From IMG/VR virus record IMGVR_UViG_3300017971_005826, positions 1-28,117 of that record: a stretch of DNA of 28,117 bases, one strand, 5' to 3'. Made by a program: the position numbers and the translations under genes. The notes below the pieces were generated by a model. That model saw only the letters and a program-made list of their open reading frames with translations. It did no database searches and was not told where the DNA came from. Positions 19,493-27,453 of the stretch are shown here, in pieces. Within the stretch, counting starts at the first letter, position 1, and every line of letters starts with the position of its first letter. Origin of the DNA: a virus.

Positions 19493-19891
19493 ATGAGAGC
19501 CGAATCGGAAATCGGAATCTGCGAGTATCGAGCGCCGGTCCGCTTGCGTCGGCAGCTCGGGTACCGCCGCGCCCTGGACGTTTGGACCTACACGCAGGCC
19601 CTGGTCGAGCGGCTGGGGATCGGCAGCGGCGGCTTCACGGTCACGCTGCACGCCGGCCGCGTCACGAAGGTCGCGCTGGACGTGCGGCGGCTTCATCGGG
19701 AGGTGCCCATGGCGTGGCCCGACCTGATGATCGCCACGCGCATGCAGCGCCTGCTGCGCGGGTCGCGGCTGAAGTACGGCGTGCTGAGCGTGGAGATCTC
19801 AAACGGCCGGGTCAAATGGATCGCGCCGTCGCCGCACGTGCGAGGTGAGCGCGACGAATGGATCGACCTCGGATGGCTTTTTGCCCACTGA
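19493..19891 (+). CDS. early-region protein of unknown function
   Basis: A 132-aa protein. The middle pattern FTVTLHAGRVTKVALDVRRL and the later YGVLSVEISNGRVKWIAPSP are similar to each other in layout (strand, turn with GRV, strand), perhaps two related beta hairpins. The second is slightly like the DUF2292/YezD pattern, but this is weak. The start chosen uses the GGAGGG site contributed by a repeat. The C-terminus WIDLGWLFAH is aromatic. No catalytic residues or membrane segments are visible. Confidence 0.55.
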   Translation: MRAESEIGICEYRAPVRLRRQLGYRRALDVWTYTQALVERLGIGSGGFTVTLHAGRVTKVALDVRRLHREVPMAWPDLMIATRMQRLLRGSRLKYGVLSVEISNGRVKWIAPSPHVRGERDEWIDLGWLFAH

Positions 19892-19918
19892 ACAGGAGGC
19901 AAGGGAGGTAACGGAGTG

Positions 19919-20389
19919 ATGAGCGATCAAGGAGGCCTGTTGAGGAGGCTCTTGGCCAAGCTCCGGCGGCGCAGGCTGCCGGCGGCGCCGGCACACCAGG
20001 AGCCGAAGCCCGCCCGCGACGACCCGGGGAAGCTGCTGCGGATCGATCCGTTCGAGCCGGGTGGGCCGTTTCCGGCCGGCCGGTGCGCGCGATGCGCCGA
20101 GGCGGAGGTCGGGCGCTCGCCGGACTTCGAGCGCCGCATGGCCACGGCGCTTGCGATGGTGTTGGACGATGCCGCGGCGGCCCGGTGGTACGCGGCGCAG
20201 TTGGCCGGCGGGCGCCTCTGCGACTACCGGGTCCGACGCGTTTTGGCCCGAGGCCGCCTCGCTGCCTGCTCCGGTCATCCCATCGAGGTGCGCGTGGCCA
20301 AGGCGTACGTGCGCGGCGAACTCGGGCGCCTCGCCCGCCGCTGCGGGCTGGAGGCCGCACCGATGGAGACGAAGCCATGGCGACCATAA
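19919..20389 (+). CDS. early-region basic protein of unknown function
   Basis: A 156-aa protein with a very basic start (RRLLAKLRRRRLP), one CxxC pair (RCARCAE) and an Ala-rich helical C-terminal half (RRMATALAMVLDDAAAARWY; RVLARGRLAACSGHP). It lies just upstream of the replication-initiator-like gene, so a role in replication or DNA binding is possible. A GTG three bases before the ATG is an alternative start; GGGAGGT lies upstream. No family recognised. Confidence 0.55.
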   Translation: MSDQGGLLRRLLAKLRRRRLPAAPAHQEPKPARDDPGKLLRIDPFEPGGPFPAGRCARCAEAEVGRSPDFERRMATALAMVLDDAAAARWYAAQLAGGRLCDYRVRRVLARGRLAACSGHPIEVRVAKAYVRGELGRLARRCGLEAAPMETKPWRP

Positions 20390-20459
20390 TGTGCTGGGGG
20401 AACTCCGAAGGGGCCAAGACACGGGGCACGACCAGGTAGGCACGGAGGCAGCCGAAGCG

Positions 20460-21458
20460 ATGACGCAGCCAGGCACGGCACGAACGCATGAGGCATCGGT
20501 TGAGAGGATCGACGCGCGGATCGCGGCCACCAGGTGGACCGACGCGATGATCGCGGTCGTCCGCGATCCGGCGCTGACGCCGGCGGCGAAGCTGGCCTGG
20601 CTGTACCTCTGGGATCGCGTCGGGCGCAGGGAGGCCGACGTGACCGCACTGCTGGACGAGGTCATCGGCGCCACAGGGATCGCCGAGAGCACGCTGCGAG
20701 GCACGAAGGGCCGCGGGGACGGGGCGTTCACGATCCTCGCCGCCCGCGGTTATTTCATCTGGAGCCGCCGCCCCAACGGAGACGCATGGGTGGCGATCAC
20801 GGCGCAACCGGCGAGCTGCACTCGCGTTGCGCCCGATCTCCAGGGGGAGCTGCCCTTCGCCCGGGACCCGGACGGAACCGCGCCGGCACCGGAGCCACCG
20901 CCCACCGTCCTCCTACAGGGGACGGGACCAACGCAGGGCGTGGCGCCAGGGCCGGAGGGTCGCGGGGCGCGAAATCCGCGCGAAAACCGCGCGGATTTCG
21001 CGCCCACCCAAGGACAAAGAAGTCGCGCGCGCACGCGCCAAAACCAAGAACCAAACCAATTGGATCTTGGTTCTTGCGCTTCAAGCGGCGGCGCGGAATC
21101 CGCGCGGATTTCGCGCGGCGGCGGGCCGGCCAGAATCGCCGGCGATCTGGAGGTCCTCGCCCAGACAAGCCAGCAGGGCCCGGACTTGGCCGGGCATTGG
21201 ACGAGCCGCCAGAGGATCGTCGATTGGATCGCGGCGATGGTTCCCGGGGCCTGCCCCATCCAGGCCGGGATCGCCGCCGACGCCGTGATGGACGTCGGCG
21301 GCGAGCCCGATGACCTTTACCGCGCGCTGGAATACGCGAGGAGCCTGGAGAAGGCCGGCGAGCTCAAGAAGGACTTCCCCTCGGCCTTCTTCGGCAGCTT
21401 TCAAAACATGGCGCGGCGCCGGGGCTTTCAGTGGCCCCGGAAGCCGAGGCCGAAGTGA
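20460..21458 (+). CDS. replication initiator-like protein with winged-helix N-terminus
   Basis: A 332-aa protein. Residues about 35-110 look like a winged helix-turn-helix (LTPAAKLAWLYLWDRVGR; EVIGATGIAESTLRGTKGRG; LAARGYFIWSRR), the type found in phage replisome-organiser and initiator proteins. Residues 120-235 are low-complexity linker. Residues 240-332 form a helical C-terminal domain (HWTSRQRIVDWIAAMVPG; DDLYRALEYARSLEKAGELK). The linker-coding DNA contains inverted iteron-like repeats and an AT-rich dyad, as in lambdoid O genes that carry their own origin. This supports, but does not prove, an initiator role. Confidence 0.6.
   Translation: MTQPGTARTHEASVERIDARIAATRWTDAMIAVVRDPALTPAAKLAWLYLWDRVGRREADVTALLDEVIGATGIAESTLRGTKGRGDGAFTILAARGYFIWSRRPNGDAWVAITAQPASCTRVAPDLQGELPFARDPDGTAPAPEPPPTVLLQGTGPTQGVAPGPEGRGARNPRENRADFAPTQGQRSRARTRQNQEPNQLDLGSCASSGGAESARISRGGGPARIAGDLEVLAQTSQQGPDLAGHWTSRQRIVDWIAAMVPGACPIQAGIAADAVMDVGGEPDDLYRALEYARSLEKAGELKKDFPSAFFGSFQNMARRRGFQWPRKPRPK
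20966..21116. other. putative replication origin inside the initiator-like gene
   Basis: A perfect 17-bp inverted repeat (GGCGCGAAATCCGCGCG at 20966-20982, its complement at 20988-21004) is followed about 100 bases on by another copy of the same core (21101-21116) with an overlapping inverted copy having one mismatch (21091-21106). Between them is an AT-richer segment with a 10-bp dyad (CAAGAACCAA 21045-21054 with TTGGTTCTTG 21067-21076) centred on CCAATTGG (21056-21063). Iteron pairs around a meltable segment are the usual plan of an origin. Confidence 0.6.
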
Positions 21459-21465
21459 GGCGTCT

Positions 21466-21765
21466 ATGGGCCAGCGCGGACGACAGCTTTGGAGCAAAGA
21501 GAAGCTGCCGGTGGGGACCGTGCGGATCCGCAAGCACTCCAAGCGCGTGCGCGCGCGCATGATCAAGATCCGCGACGACGGACCGAAGGGTCGCCGTTGG
21601 ATCACCTGGGCGCGGTGGTGGTGGCTCAACAACCGCGGGCCGATCCCCCCGGGGATGCGCGTCACGCACCGGGACGGCGACTCGCTGAACGACGACCCGG
21701 ACAACCTGGTGCTCTGCTCCGCGGCGGCGTGGTGCGGATCGGGATCGAGGCGCCGCCGGAAGTGA
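21466..21765 (+). CDS. HNH endonuclease-like protein
   Basis: A 99-aa protein. The region RVTHRDGDSLNDDPDNLVLC carries the His68, Asp, Asn75 and Asn80 pattern of HNH_3-type nucleases (HxDGxxxNxxPxNL), preceded by a basic WITWARWWWLNNRGPIPPG segment. Such proteins in phages nick or cut DNA, as homing enzymes or in replication and packaging. It is short, so it may contain only the nuclease core. It starts eight bases after the initiator-like gene and GTGAGG precedes the ATG. Confidence 0.7.
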   Translation: MGQRGRQLWSKEKLPVGTVRIRKHSKRVRARMIKIRDDGPKGRRWITWARWWWLNNRGPIPPGMRVTHRDGDSLNDDPDNLVLCSAAAWCGSGSRRRRK

Positions 21766-21796
21766 AGGTCTGGCGGAAGGAGCTGATCGAGGATGC

Positions 21797-21844
21797 GAAC
21801 ACTGATCGACACTGACGAGCGCTGATGAGCGGTGGTCAGTGTTC
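21797..21844. repeat. dispersed palindromic repeat, copy 3
   Basis: Perfect 9-base inverted ends GAACACTGA and TCAGTGTTC around GACACTGACGAGCGCTGATG words. It lies between the HNH gene and the next small gene and contains an ATG that could be mistaken for that gene's start. Confidence 0.8.
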
Positions 21845-21869
21845 CAACGTCTCAATGGAGGGCCAAGCT

Positions 21870-22085
21870 GTGGCCAGTAGCAAGTTTTCCCTGCGACGGT
21901 TGAAGGACGGGCGGACCCTCATCGTGGACGGCCGGGGGCCATGCGGCCGGGCCTTCCCGCAGATCGCCATTGTCCGCGACGCCGATACGGACAATCCGTG
22001 CATCCAGCTGGCCGGCAGCCTCGGCCTGGCCGGGCTCCGGCAGATCCTCGATCTGCTCGCCGATCACGGTTACGGCCCGAACTAG
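21870..22085 (+). CDS. 71-aa protein of unknown function
   Basis: The GTG start at 21870 is favoured because ATGGAGGG lies eight bases before it; an ATG at 21855 or one inside the palindromic repeat at 21825 are alternatives. The product has two beta-strand-like stretches (RTLIVDGRGPCGRAFPQIAI) and a C-terminal helix (GLAGLRQILDLLADHGYGPN). No family recognised. Confidence 0.5.
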   Translation: MASSKFSLRRLKDGRTLIVDGRGPCGRAFPQIAIVRDADTDNPCIQLAGSLGLAGLRQILDLLADHGYGPN

Positions 22086-22138
22086 GGCGGCCGCGGCCCG
22101 CGCCGGAGAAGGTCAAGAGAACGAAAGCGTAATCTCAG

Positions 22139-22369
22139 ATGACACCAGAAGCCAAGGCGATCCAGGACTGGTTCGAGTCGGAGGAAGGGCGGAGCTGCGG
22201 CGATCCGACGTCGCTGAAGGCGCCGGCCAAGCAGGCCAATTACCTGCGCAGCCGACTGTGGCGGGCGTTCACCGCCGGCATGCGGGCCGGCCGGCGCATC
22301 GAGCGCGACGCGGTCGCCGCGCGGTTCCGCCGCCTGTTCCTCGATGAGGACGCCGCCGACAAGGAGTGA
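22139..22369 (+). CDS. 76-aa helical protein of unknown function
   Basis: Small, mostly helical product with YLRSRLWRAFTAGMRAGRR in the middle, a pattern I associate with small phage early proteins, and an acidic end (FLDEDAADKE). The ATG follows a short purine-rich stretch (AAGAGAACGAAAG). It is followed six bases later by the next gene, so they are co-transcribed. Confidence 0.55.
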   Translation: MTPEAKAIQDWFESEEGRSCGDPTSLKAPAKQANYLRSRLWRAFTAGMRAGRRIERDAVAARFRRLFLDEDAADKE

Positions 22370-22375
22370 CTCGCC

Positions 22376-22705
22376 ATGCCCGAGACGCGCTTGGTTCTGG
22401 ATCGCGAGGACTTCGGCCAGTTGGTCCGCGGCCGGGCCGTGCGCCGGGATGCGGTGGCGATCCTGCTGGCCGACATCGGGTTTGAGGCGATGGCCACGGA
22501 GCTGCACGACGCGATCCGAGGCGCCGAGCCCTTCAAGCTGCCTGCGGAGAGAGAGACATCCGCGGTGGAGCTTCTGCGGCGATGGTACGGCGCGTACGAG
22601 GCATCACTGGCGGATCGTTCCAACTGGGAGGCCGTGGACGAGCTGGGCGCGGCCGGCCAAGCCGTGCTCGACTGGTGCCGGCAGGAGTTCGGCCAATCTG
22701 AATAG
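22376..22705 (+). CDS. 109-aa protein of unknown function
   Basis: Acidic, mostly helical protein: VLDREDFGQLVRGRAV then AVAILLADIGFEAMATELHD and VELLRRWYGAYEASLAD. AAGGAGTGA upstream gives a ribosome-binding site that overlaps the previous stop. No domain recognised. Spacing to neighbours is short, in keeping with one early operon. Confidence 0.55.
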   Translation: MPETRLVLDREDFGQLVRGRAVRRDAVAILLADIGFEAMATELHDAIRGAEPFKLPAERETSAVELLRRWYGAYEASLADRSNWEAVDELGAAGQAVLDWCRQEFGQSE

Positions 22706-22726
22706 GGGCAAACGGAGGGCTGAAAG

Positions 22727-23059
22727 ATGCTGCGCGTACTCTGGACCCACGAAGAGGTGCAGCGACTGATCCCCAAGCTAAAGGCGCGGATCGACAAGAT
22801 GCAGGCGAAGATCGAGGCGGAGCAATCGTACCCCATAAAGGGCCTGCCTCCGATGACCACGGACGAATGTATCAGGTATTTCAACCGGCTCATCCAGACG
22901 GCTGCGGACCGGCCGCTCTCGGAGCAGGAGTGTTTTCTCCACGGCCAACTCCTCAGCGTCTACCAGCAGGCCTGCTTCGCCGAAGCACTCGGGGAGAAAG
23001 GCCGTTTCTTCGTGATCCCCGAGAGCACGATCCTCAAACTGATGGCTGGTGTCGGGTGA
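22727..23059 (+). CDS. 110-aa protein of unknown function
   Basis: Contains a coiled-coil-like N-terminal helix (LIPKLKARIDKMQAKIEAEQ) and a second helical part with QECFLHGQLLSVYQQACF. GGAGGG lies upstream of the ATG. No recognised family. The GTGA at its stop could start the next gene, although a better start is 24 bases further on. Confidence 0.55.
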   Translation: MLRVLWTHEEVQRLIPKLKARIDKMQAKIEAEQSYPIKGLPPMTTDECIRYFNRLIQTAADRPLSEQECFLHGQLLSVYQQACFAEALGEKGRFFVIPESTILKLMAGVG

Positions 23060-23079
23060 CATTTTGGAAGGCGGATGCG

Positions 23080-23430
23080 ATGCCCGCGAAATCACAGGGG
23101 ACCTGGCGCTGCCCGGGCTGCGGCATTTTGCTGGAGCGACGGACGCTCGCGCTGATCCTGCCGGCTCACCTCCGCGACCAGCCCAACTGCGCCCGCGCGA
23201 TCATGGCGGCCGGAGCGTACCGCCAGATCGGGATTGTGTACGTGCTGCCGGCCACGCTGCACGTCGGATCGATCCGCGTCGGAAGCACCATGCAAGTGGC
23301 CGTCCTCGGCATGAATCCGGAGGGGCGACTCTGCCCGGTCGCCCAATCCCCCAACGGCCGATGGTCGCGCGCGGATGGCGAGGCGGCGTTGCGTCGGCTG
23401 TTGGCGAGATGCGCAGCGGCTGATACCTGA
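23080..23430 (+). CDS. zinc-finger-like protein of unknown function
   Basis: A 116-aa protein. WRCPGCG with cysteines 11 and 14, His30 and Cys37 (LPAHLRDQPNC) may form a CCHC zinc site. A beta-rich second half follows (IVYVLPATLHVGSIRVGST). The ATG was chosen over a GTG at 23056 because AAGGCGGA lies upstream, but the GTG overlapping the previous stop is possible. It is the last gene of the early group; a gene-free gap follows. Confidence 0.55.
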   Translation: MPAKSQGTWRCPGCGILLERRTLALILPAHLRDQPNCARAIMAAGAYRQIGIVYVLPATLHVGSIRVGSTMQVAVLGMNPEGRLCPVAQSPNGRWSRADGEAALRRLLARCAAADT

Positions 23431-23852
23431 AGAACGACGGGTGGAACTGACGGAATTCCGGCCACATCCGCAACCCGAAATCACAAATCGGGCGCCCGGG
23501 AGCTGGGATCGCCGGCAACGGCGACCGGATACCGGTGCTAGCTGGCCCGGTTTTGGCTGTCCCTCCCCCCGGTCGAGGAGTTAGGCTGGTGGTAGGCCGG
23601 GCGGGGGAGCCCGTCGTCGCAAGCCCCGGTGCCATCCGGGCTTGGGTCTCCCGCCCGGTCTCTCTTGAGGGGCGCCGCGAGAATGGCCCGATTCTTGCGC
23701 TTGGAGACCCCCGCGGCAATCTGCTAGGGTGAATCTCGGCACCGGGGCGGGCCGTTCTGAACTCCCCGATGCCGTCCCCTCGCACGTCACCGATCCCTCC
23801 GCGCTCTGCTGCCCGGGGGTCGCCGTGCGCGCCAGGCGGCGGATGACCGCTC
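23431..23852. promoter_or_regulatory. 422-base gene-free gap between early group and peptidase operon
   Basis: No frame looks coding. It contains a long imperfect hairpin whose base is CCGGGCGGG (23597-23605) pairing with CCCGCCCGG (23650-23658) and followed by TCTCTCTT, possibly a weak terminator. It also holds a promoter-like pair, TTGGAG (23701-23706) and TAGGGT (23725-23730) with 18-base spacing, suitably placed for the operon that starts at 23853. Confidence 0.4.
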
Positions 23853-24320
23853 ATGGTGCTGGACCCCAGGACCGTCGATCGAGTGCTGACGCTGCTGACG
23901 GTGACGTCTCTCAGCCAGCGGGAGATTGCACGGCGCACGGGCGTCTGCCGGGGGACGGTCAACGCGATGGCGCTGGGCCGTCGGCCCAACGCCGATCTCC
24001 GCGACACTTTCGAGCGCCTGACCGATGAGCGGAGACGTGCGAGCGGGGCGCCGCCGCCCAGCCGGCCGGCCAGGCGGTGCCCGGAGTGCGGGGCGAAGGT
24101 CAAGCTGCCGTGTCTTGCCTGTCGCGACCGGCGGCTCCTGGCGCAGGGGCGGCGCCGGCCGTTCCAGACAGACGGCCCCGATCCGGTGGTGCTCGGGCTG
24201 GACCTGAGACCGGAGCACTACGCCCGCTACCTGGAGATGCGCCCCTTGGCGCGCGAGCGGTACTACGAGCACCAGGCCGGCGTCGCGGACGCTTCCGACG
24301 GCACGACGAGGCAACCATGA
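23853..24320 (+). CDS. HTH and zinc-ribbon DNA-binding regulator
   Basis: A 155-aa protein. Residues 20-41 form a helix-turn-helix (LSQREIARRTGVCRGTVNAM) and residues 76-90 a zinc ribbon (RCPECGAKVKLPCLACRDRR, cysteines 76, 79, 87, 90). The C-terminal part has a Tyr-rich helical stretch (YARYLEMRPLARERYYEHQA). This domain pair is, to my memory, frequent in planctomycete genomes. As first gene of the operon and coupled to the next by ATGA, it is a likely autoregulator. A lysogeny role is possible but no operator is obvious beyond the palindrome at 16748. Confidence 0.7.
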   Translation: MVLDPRTVDRVLTLLTVTSLSQREIARRTGVCRGTVNAMALGRRPNADLRDTFERLTDERRRASGAPPPSRPARRCPECGAKVKLPCLACRDRRLLAQGRRRPFQTDGPDPVVLGLDLRPEHYARYLEMRPLARERYYEHQAGVADASDGTTRQP

Positions 24321-24913
24321 ACCGCAACTACCGATCCTTTAACGAGGTCGCCGTACCCGACGAAATCCGCGACGCCGACCTGCTGCTCTACCGCCGACTC
24401 CCCCGGGAGCCGTCCCTGGTGGCCAGGCTGATCGCCGCGTGCGGCCGCGGCGATCACTACCACGCGGCCAAGGTCGCCTGGGCATCCGGCATGCTGCGAT
24501 GCCTGGAAACGCGATCCTGGCGCGACGCGCGTGAAGTGAGTCTGGAGAGCCAGGTCCGCAGGTACCCGGGGCGGATCGACGTGTACCGGAGCAACCCGGG
24601 CGATCGCTGGCCGGAGTACGATCGGGCGGGCGCGACGCGCGTGATGCGTTGCATCAGCGGCAAGAAGTACGGCTGGTGGAATCTTTTGCTGGCCGCGCTG
24701 CTGCACCTGCCGGTGGTGAGACTCTTCGTCCGCGCCGACGTGGACGATCGGGCCGTCGACAAACGCCCGCCCTATTGCAGCCACGCCTGCGCCTACGCGG
24801 ATCGCGTCGGCGGCGGCGTCGATCCGGTCCCCCACCTAGCCGACCGCCTGACCGAGCCGGCCGACCTGGCGCGCAGCCAGTTTTACGAGTACCAGTTCAC
24901 CCTGATCCCATGA
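24317..24913 (+). CDS. permuted NlpC/P60-like (YiiX-type) papain-fold peptidase candidate
   Basis: A 198-aa protein with the pattern of circularly permuted papain-fold enzymes: DADLLLYRRL, then GDHYHAAKVAW with candidate catalytic His49, RRYPGRIDVYRSN, GKKYGWWNLLLAAL, and a late PPYCSHACAYAD with candidate nucleophile Cys154. Relatives cleave amide bonds in peptidoglycan, lipids or proteins. A hydrophobic stretch (121-138) may be structural or membrane-associated. Coupled by ATGA overlap to the regulator before it and to the trypsin-like gene after it. A phage endolysin or a cell-envelope amidase is possible; substrate unknown. Confidence 0.6.
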   Translation: MNRNYRSFNEVAVPDEIRDADLLLYRRLPREPSLVARLIAACGRGDHYHAAKVAWASGMLRCLETRSWRDAREVSLESQVRRYPGRIDVYRSNPGDRWPEYDRAGATRVMRCISGKKYGWWNLLLAALLHLPVVRLFVRADVDDRAVDKRPPYCSHACAYADRVGGGVDPVPHLADRLTEPADLARSQFYEYQFTLIP

Positions 24914-26601
24914 AGAGCGCCGGACTGATTCTGCTGGTGTCCGTCCTGCTGCTGATGCCCCGGCATCCGGCGTCGGGCGAGCGGGCGATCACGGTCGGCT
25001 CTCCCCCCAGCATTGGCCCAGCCGCGCCCGGGGCGGGCGCGATCATCGTGGGGAGATCGCCGAGCGTCGGCACGGCCACACAGCACCCGGCGGTGTGTCG
25101 GATCTCCAACACGATGCCGGGCGGCTGCATCAATTGGGGTAGCGGGACGGTCGTCGATGTCGACAAGACCTCGGCGCTAGTGCTGACGTGCTGGCACATC
25201 TTTGAAGACGGAACCGGCCAGGTGGGCGTCTGCGTCGGCGGGCGATGCGTGGTCGGTCGCTTGGTCACCGTCGACCAGGCCTGGGACCTGGCGGCGGTGG
25301 AGATCTCGGGGACAGGGCTGCGTGCCGTGCCGATCGCCGGCGAATCGCCGAGTCGCGGCGAGCGGCTCATAGCGTGCGGTTTCGGCAAGGGACAGTACGC
25401 GTGCGTCGCCGGCCGACTCAGGGGCTACGTCGCCACCGAAACGGCCGCCAGCCGTGAGACAATGGAGATCGGTGCGGGGGTCCGGGAGGGGGACTCGGGC
25501 GGCCCGGTCCTCAACGGCCGCGGCGAACTGGTCGGTGTCGCGTGGGGGAGCGACGGACGGATCACGGAGGCGACGTGCGTCGGGCCCATCCGGCGTTTTC
25601 TCGGGAGGCTGCGGGGGCGAGACGGGCGCCAGGTGATCGGTCCCCCGGCAGCCCGGCCCGACGCGCCGGCGGCGAGGCGGCCCCTGGTGCCGATCCCGCC
25701 CGGCGCACAGCCCATCGCGCCGTCCATTCCCGTGCCGCCCAGGCAACCGCGCACGCCGGACCTGATCGACCGCGAGAAGCTGGCGGCGGCGATCGAGGCA
25801 GCGTTCGCCGCGCTGGAGGCCCGGCTCGAGGCGCGGCGAAAGGCCGCGCCGATCGACGCTGGCCAGGCCCAGCGGCCGATCCTCGACGCCATCGGCGAGC
25901 TGGGGCGGAAGATCGGCCCGGGCATCGACCGCCAGGCCATCCGGGACGATTTTCGGGCCGTCGCCGGCGACCTGGTGGACGCGGCCGCTCCGACGGTGGT
26001 GGAGACGGCGCTGCCGGCCGCGCTGAGCGCGTTGGGGTGGACGGGCCCACCGGCGATCGCCGCCTGGCTCATCGCCCGCCTGGGCCTGGGCCTACTCCGC
26101 CGGCGTCGGCAGCGACGCGAGCTGGCGCAAGCGACCGGCGCTGGCCAGCCAACCTCTCCGAGCCCGTCGATCCAGATTTATACGCCGACCCCGGAAACGG
26201 GCGATTACCTCGCGTATTGGGCTCACCACTTCGAGGCCACGGGCGGGAACCTCCGGGAAGAAGCTGCCAAGGCCCCAATCTACGTCGAGGCGCTCGAAGC
26301 GCTGAAGGCCGGAAAAATCCAGGTCGACGTCAAGCCGGCGATGATCGCCGGCGGCATCGACGGCCTGGTGGCTCGCGAGTTTGCGCGGCGCGGCGAGATC
26401 CTCCCGCAAGGCGACTTCCGCGACGCGGCGTACCTGGGCTTCCTCTACCGGGACGCCGTCGCGCGGCTCCGAGGGGGCTTGTTGACGGCTTGCGGGTTCC
26501 GGGAGTCGGCCGACGCCATCGGGGCGTGGGTCGCGCAGGAGTTCCAGTTGAAAGTGAAGCGACCACCCCACGTCACATTTTTACAAGGAGTTCTCTCGTG
26601 A
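24910..26601 (+). CDS. exported, membrane-anchored trypsin-like serine protease
   Basis: A 563-aa protein. Residues 1-23 are a signal peptide (MKSAGLILLVSVLLLMPRHP). Residues 60-235 form an S1 protease with the triad His96 (LTCWHIFED), Asp126 (AWDLAAVE) and Ser196 (REGDSGGPV), all present. Residues 245-285 are Pro-rich, 286-345 helical, 378-396 a membrane span followed by RRRRQRR, and 425-563 a distinct helical domain (DYLAYWAHHFEATGG; FLYRDAVARLRGGLL). The protease domain would be outside and the last domain inside, so a cut or binding event outside could be relayed inward. Coupled to both neighbours by ATGA and GTGA overlaps. Confidence 0.7.
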   Translation: MKSAGLILLVSVLLLMPRHPASGERAITVGSPPSIGPAAPGAGAIIVGRSPSVGTATQHPAVCRISNTMPGGCINWGSGTVVDVDKTSALVLTCWHIFEDGTGQVGVCVGGRCVVGRLVTVDQAWDLAAVEISGTGLRAVPIAGESPSRGERLIACGFGKGQYACVAGRLRGYVATETAASRETMEIGAGVREGDSGGPVLNGRGELVGVAWGSDGRITEATCVGPIRRFLGRLRGRDGRQVIGPPAARPDAPAARRPLVPIPPGAQPIAPSIPVPPRQPRTPDLIDREKLAAAIEAAFAALEARLEARRKAAPIDAGQAQRPILDAIGELGRKIGPGIDRQAIRDDFRAVAGDLVDAAAPTVVETALPAALSALGWTGPPAIAAWLIARLGLGLLRRRRQRRELAQATGAGQPTSPSPSIQIYTPTPETGDYLAYWAHHFEATGGNLREEAAKAPIYVEALEALKAGKIQVDVKPAMIAGGIDGLVAREFARRGEILPQGDFRDAAYLGFLYRDAVARLRGGLLTACGFRESADAIGAWVAQEFQLKVKRPPHVTFLQGVLS

Positions 26602-27269
26602 AAAACACGTTCACGGGGGCTGTGACCCAGTTCCCCAACCGCGGCATCCACTACCTGCTCGCGGAAGTGATGACGCTCCGCAAGCAGTGCTTCCTGAGGG
26701 ATGAATTCGTGAGCCTCACCGGCTGGAATGACGCCCTCAACCTGTATCTCCAGACTGGGCTGGAGAACATCGCCGAGACCGTCAAGCGAATCACGTACTC
26801 CCCATCGGGGACGGACCCGGCGGCCGTTCGCGATCAGCGGATCGCCGAGGCCAAGGATACCGAGACCGGGCTGGCGGCCGCCTTCGATGGGAAGTCGATC
26901 AATTCCGACGATCTGGTCATGCCCAACGTGCCGCTGACCCGGGAGTTGATCTACGAGCTCAGCGGCGAGCACCCCGACTATCCGCAGCCGACGCAGGATC
27001 GGTTGCCCAACGACACGGCCCGGGCGTTCGTGACCGGGCTTGACTACTTCCTTGTCATGGCGACCAACCTCGATTCGAGAACGCAGCCATCGACGGTCAG
27101 CGCATTCGAGGCGGCGCAATTGCTCGCGATGCTCAACGAGCTGTACGCTCTCACCGCGCTGAAGGGCGGCGAGGCGAACCGGTCGGATGTTCCCACCGGC
27201 CTGCCGGCCAGCCTCCGACCGACCACGTTCAATGCGCAGGGGCAGCACGACCCGGAGCCGAAGGCGTAA
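26598..27269 (+). CDS. 223-aa protein of unknown function, protease operon
   Basis: Starts with GTG that overlaps the protease stop (GTGA), seven bases after AAGGAG. The soluble product has mixed helices and loops: GIHYLLAEVMTLRKQCFLRD, ALNLYLQTGLENIAETVKRI, YELSGEHPDYPQPTQDRLPN, EAAQLLAMLNELYALTALKG. No catalytic motif, membrane segment or known domain is recognised. The tight coupling suggests it acts with the membrane-anchored protease, as partner or substrate. Confidence 0.6.
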   Translation: MKNTFTGAVTQFPNRGIHYLLAEVMTLRKQCFLRDEFVSLTGWNDALNLYLQTGLENIAETVKRITYSPSGTDPAAVRDQRIAEAKDTETGLAAAFDGKSINSDDLVMPNVPLTRELIYELSGEHPDYPQPTQDRLPNDTARAFVTGLDYFLVMATNLDSRTQPSTVSAFEAAQLLAMLNELYALTALKGGEANRSDVPTGLPASLRPTTFNAQGQHDPEPKA

Positions 27270-27276
27270 GCCGACC

Positions 27277-27441
27277 ATGACACGACCGCGCATCAAGCGG
27301 CGGCGCCCGCGGCCGCCCCAGACGCGGCCTGGCGGGATGCCACGGATCAAGGGCATCTGCCGAGGGTGCAAAACCTACACGCACCTGGTCCACGGCAAGG
27401 ACCTCTGCCTCCTGTGCTTTGTGCGCCGCCGCAACCTTTGA
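27277..27441 (+). CDS. 54-aa zinc-ribbon protein
   Basis: Basic N-terminus (RPRIKRRRPRPP) followed by GICRGCKTYTHLVHG and LCLLCFVRRR: cysteines 28, 31, 44 and 47 for one zinc, similar to small rubredoxin-like knuckles. Likely nucleic-acid-binding or a protein-binding adaptor. It starts eight bases after the preceding gene. Confidence 0.6.
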   Translation: MTRPRIKRRRPRPPQTRPGGMPRIKGICRGCKTYTHLVHGKDLCLLCFVRRRNL

Positions 27442-27453
27442 AGGAACGGACTG

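Noticed and set aside
20377-20439. 20-codon frame before the initiator-like gene
   Set aside because: Has a fair start context and could be a leader peptide, but too short and without supporting signal.
24649-24909. Upstream in-frame extension of the trypsin-like protease
   Set aside because: It is the out-of-frame shadow of the papain-fold gene; the signal peptide begins at 24910 with an ATGA overlap.
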